Origin: an uncultured Collinsella sp. | GTDB taxonomy: Bacteria; Actinomycetota; Coriobacteriia; Coriobacteriales; Coriobacteriaceae | Assembly: GCA_902489295.1 (NCBI GenBank) | Contig: CABTZM010000140.1 | Coordinates: 1 to 5,626, forward strand | Direction of reading: 5' to 3' | Length of the DNA: 5,626 nt | Part shown: positions 4,992-5,626 of the stretch, piece after piece | Layout of the letters: the number at the start of each line of letters is the position of its first letter | How positions within the stretch are numbered: position 1 is the stretch's first letter | Program-made: the position numbers and the translations under genes | The notes under the pieces: generated by a model | Told to the model about the DNA's origin: nothing | Database searches by the model: none | What the model saw: the letters and a program-made list of their open reading frames with translations, nothing else

Positions 4992-5375
4992 ATGTTTAAA
5001 TACGGCAAAAAAGCTGGCTACATGGGTATTGCGCTGCTCGTACTTGCGGTGATTCCGCTGGTGGTCGCAGCGTGTGTTATCCCCAACATTGGTCCCGAGG
5101 TGGCAACGAAGTTTAACGCCGCCGGCGAGGTGACGCGCTGGGGCAAGAGCTACGAGTTGCTGGCGCTGCCGGTGCTCAACCTGCTGCTGAGCGTGGCGAC
5201 ATACTTTACGGCGGGACGTCAAGCTAAAAACAATGATGACTCCGCCGCCATGGCGCGCATCGTGTGCGAACGCTACCTGCGCAACGGTTGCATCACGGGT
5301 GTGTTCCTCAACGTGATCAACGTTTACTTTATGTACTCGGCGATTACCGGAACGGGCTTTGGCTTTGGTTTCTAG
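4992..5375 (+). CDS. Small DUF1648-like (SdpI-type N-terminal domain) membrane protein
   Basis: This is a 127-residue protein with three likely membrane helices at about 11-30, 55-74 and 100-118. Between the first two helices the segment IPNIGPEVATKFNAAGEVTR then WGKSYELLALP resembles the DUF1648 consensus (P-x-I ... H/K-F-N-x-x-G ... G-S/K-K). That domain forms the N-terminal part of SdpI, the Bacillus immunity protein for the SdpC toxin, and occurs in many uncharacterised membrane proteins. This protein lacks the longer C-terminal SdpI region, so an immunity role is not supported. The tail is Gly/Phe-rich (GTGFGFGF). VAAC at 25-28 fits a lipobox by pattern, but the domain match favours a transmembrane segment. 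It follows ychF in a probable operon, although a functional link is not evident. The gene ends 9 bases from the stop of a convergent gene. Confidence 0.85.
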   Translation: MFKYGKKAGYMGIALLVLAVIPLVVAACVIPNIGPEVATKFNAAGEVTRWGKSYELLALPVLNLLLSVATYFTAGRQAKNNDDSAAMARIVCERYLRNGCITGVFLNVINVYFMYSAITGTGFGFGF

Positions 5376-5384
5376 CTTGTCCTT

Positions 5385-5626
5385 TTAGGCAACGAGCCTG
5401 CACGCATATTCGATGGCTGCTGCGAGGCCGCCGCTCGATCGTGGTTTAAAGACCATGTCGGCGGCGGCCTCGTTTTCGTATCCGGCGCCGCGAAGGGCGA
5501 GTGCGGTACCGGCTTCCAGGAGAAGGGGCAGACCGCGTTGGCTGGTTGCGATCACGGCAGCCTGATTGAGTGAGCAGCTGTGCGCTTGGCATTGGATGGC
5601 AAGTTCACCTTGCGCCGGGCAAGGGA
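5385..5626 (-). CDS. 3' end of a minus-strand gene, possibly HAD-superfamily (Cof-like); start beyond the window
   Basis: On the minus strand the frame is open from 5626 down to TAA at 5387-5385 and gives 79 residues with no internal start likely to be genuine. The segment GLPLLLEAGTALALRGA, then NEAAADMVF and SSGGLAAAIEYA, resembles the end of Cof-type HAD phosphatases (ND-x-x-ML-x-x-AG-x-x-VAM-x-NA ... AD-x-V ... GGV-x-x-AI). In that alignment the motif IV GDxxND is replaced by ATSQRG, and no motif III lysine is seen in the visible 30 residues before it. The family call is therefore tentative, and an active phosphatase is not supported. The gene converges on the DUF1648-like gene with a 9-base gap between stop codons. 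The remainder, including any DxDxT nucleophile motif, is outside the window. Confidence 0.65.
   Translation of the reverse strand, partial: PCPAQGELAIQCQAHSCSLNQAAVIATSQRGLPLLLEAGTALALRGAGYENEAAADMVFKPRSSGGLAAAIEYACRLVA
5423..5476 (+). terminator. Terminator-like hairpin for the ychF operon, inside the convergent gene
   Basis: A perfect 12-bp stem (5423-5434 CGAGGCCGCCGC with 5461-5472 GCGGCGGCCTCG) is followed by TTTT (5473-5476) on the plus strand only. The 26-nt loop contains a second stem, TGGTTT (5442-5447) with AGACCA (5450-5455). It lies 47 bases after the DUF1648-like stop and is the first terminator-like structure downstream of ychF. It overlaps codons of the minus-strand gene, so its bases are also under coding constraint. 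The short T-run lowers confidence. Confidence 0.5.

Noticed and set aside
4992..5375. Bacteriocin immunity protein call for the DUF1648-like gene
   Set aside because: It lacks the C-terminal SdpI region, and no toxin gene or export gene is nearby.

Overview
The window looks like chromosomal DNA of a high-GC anaerobic actinobacterium, most likely a Coriobacteriia gut fermenter close to Collinsella. This is inferred from the GC-rich codon use, AAGGAG-type ribosome binding sites, a fermentative iron alcohol dehydrogenase beside a glycerol dehydrogenase, and a cysteine-rich multi-[4Fe-4S] protein. Taxonomy cannot be proved from this sequence alone.

Layout: (1) bases 1-717 hold the C-terminal 238 codons of an iron-containing alcohol dehydrogenase, closed by a strong intrinsic terminator. 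(2) Bases 801-1901 hold a complete glycerol dehydrogenase (gldA), closed by a second strong terminator. (3) Bases 1956-2017 hold an intergenic element that can fold into two mutually exclusive hairpins, followed by a 118-codon ORF (2028-2384) that resembles only the first ~80 residues of GldA, a truncated paralogue. (4) Bases 2536-3789 encode a 417-residue soluble protein with ferredoxin-like domains at both ends and a cysteine-containing central domain. (5) A long hairpin overlaps the predicted promoter of ychF (3904-4980, GTG start). A small DUF1648-like membrane protein (4992-5375) follows 11 bases later and is probably cotranscribed. (6) The right edge carries the 3' end of a convergent minus-strand gene (5385-5626), tentatively a HAD-family protein. 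A terminator-like hairpin for the plus-strand operon lies inside that gene.

How the genes may work together: GldA (glycerol to dihydroxyacetone, making NADH) and the iron alcohol dehydrogenase (aldehyde reduction, consuming NAD(P)H) could balance redox during glycerol fermentation. The terminator between them argues for at least partly separate transcription. The [4Fe-4S] protein suggests ferredoxin-level electron transfer, but its partner is not in the window. YchF is a conserved ribosome-associated ATPase unrelated to that metabolism. No CRISPR array, tRNA, rRNA, transposase gene or phage gene was seen, and no gene-free stretch exceeds 300 bases.
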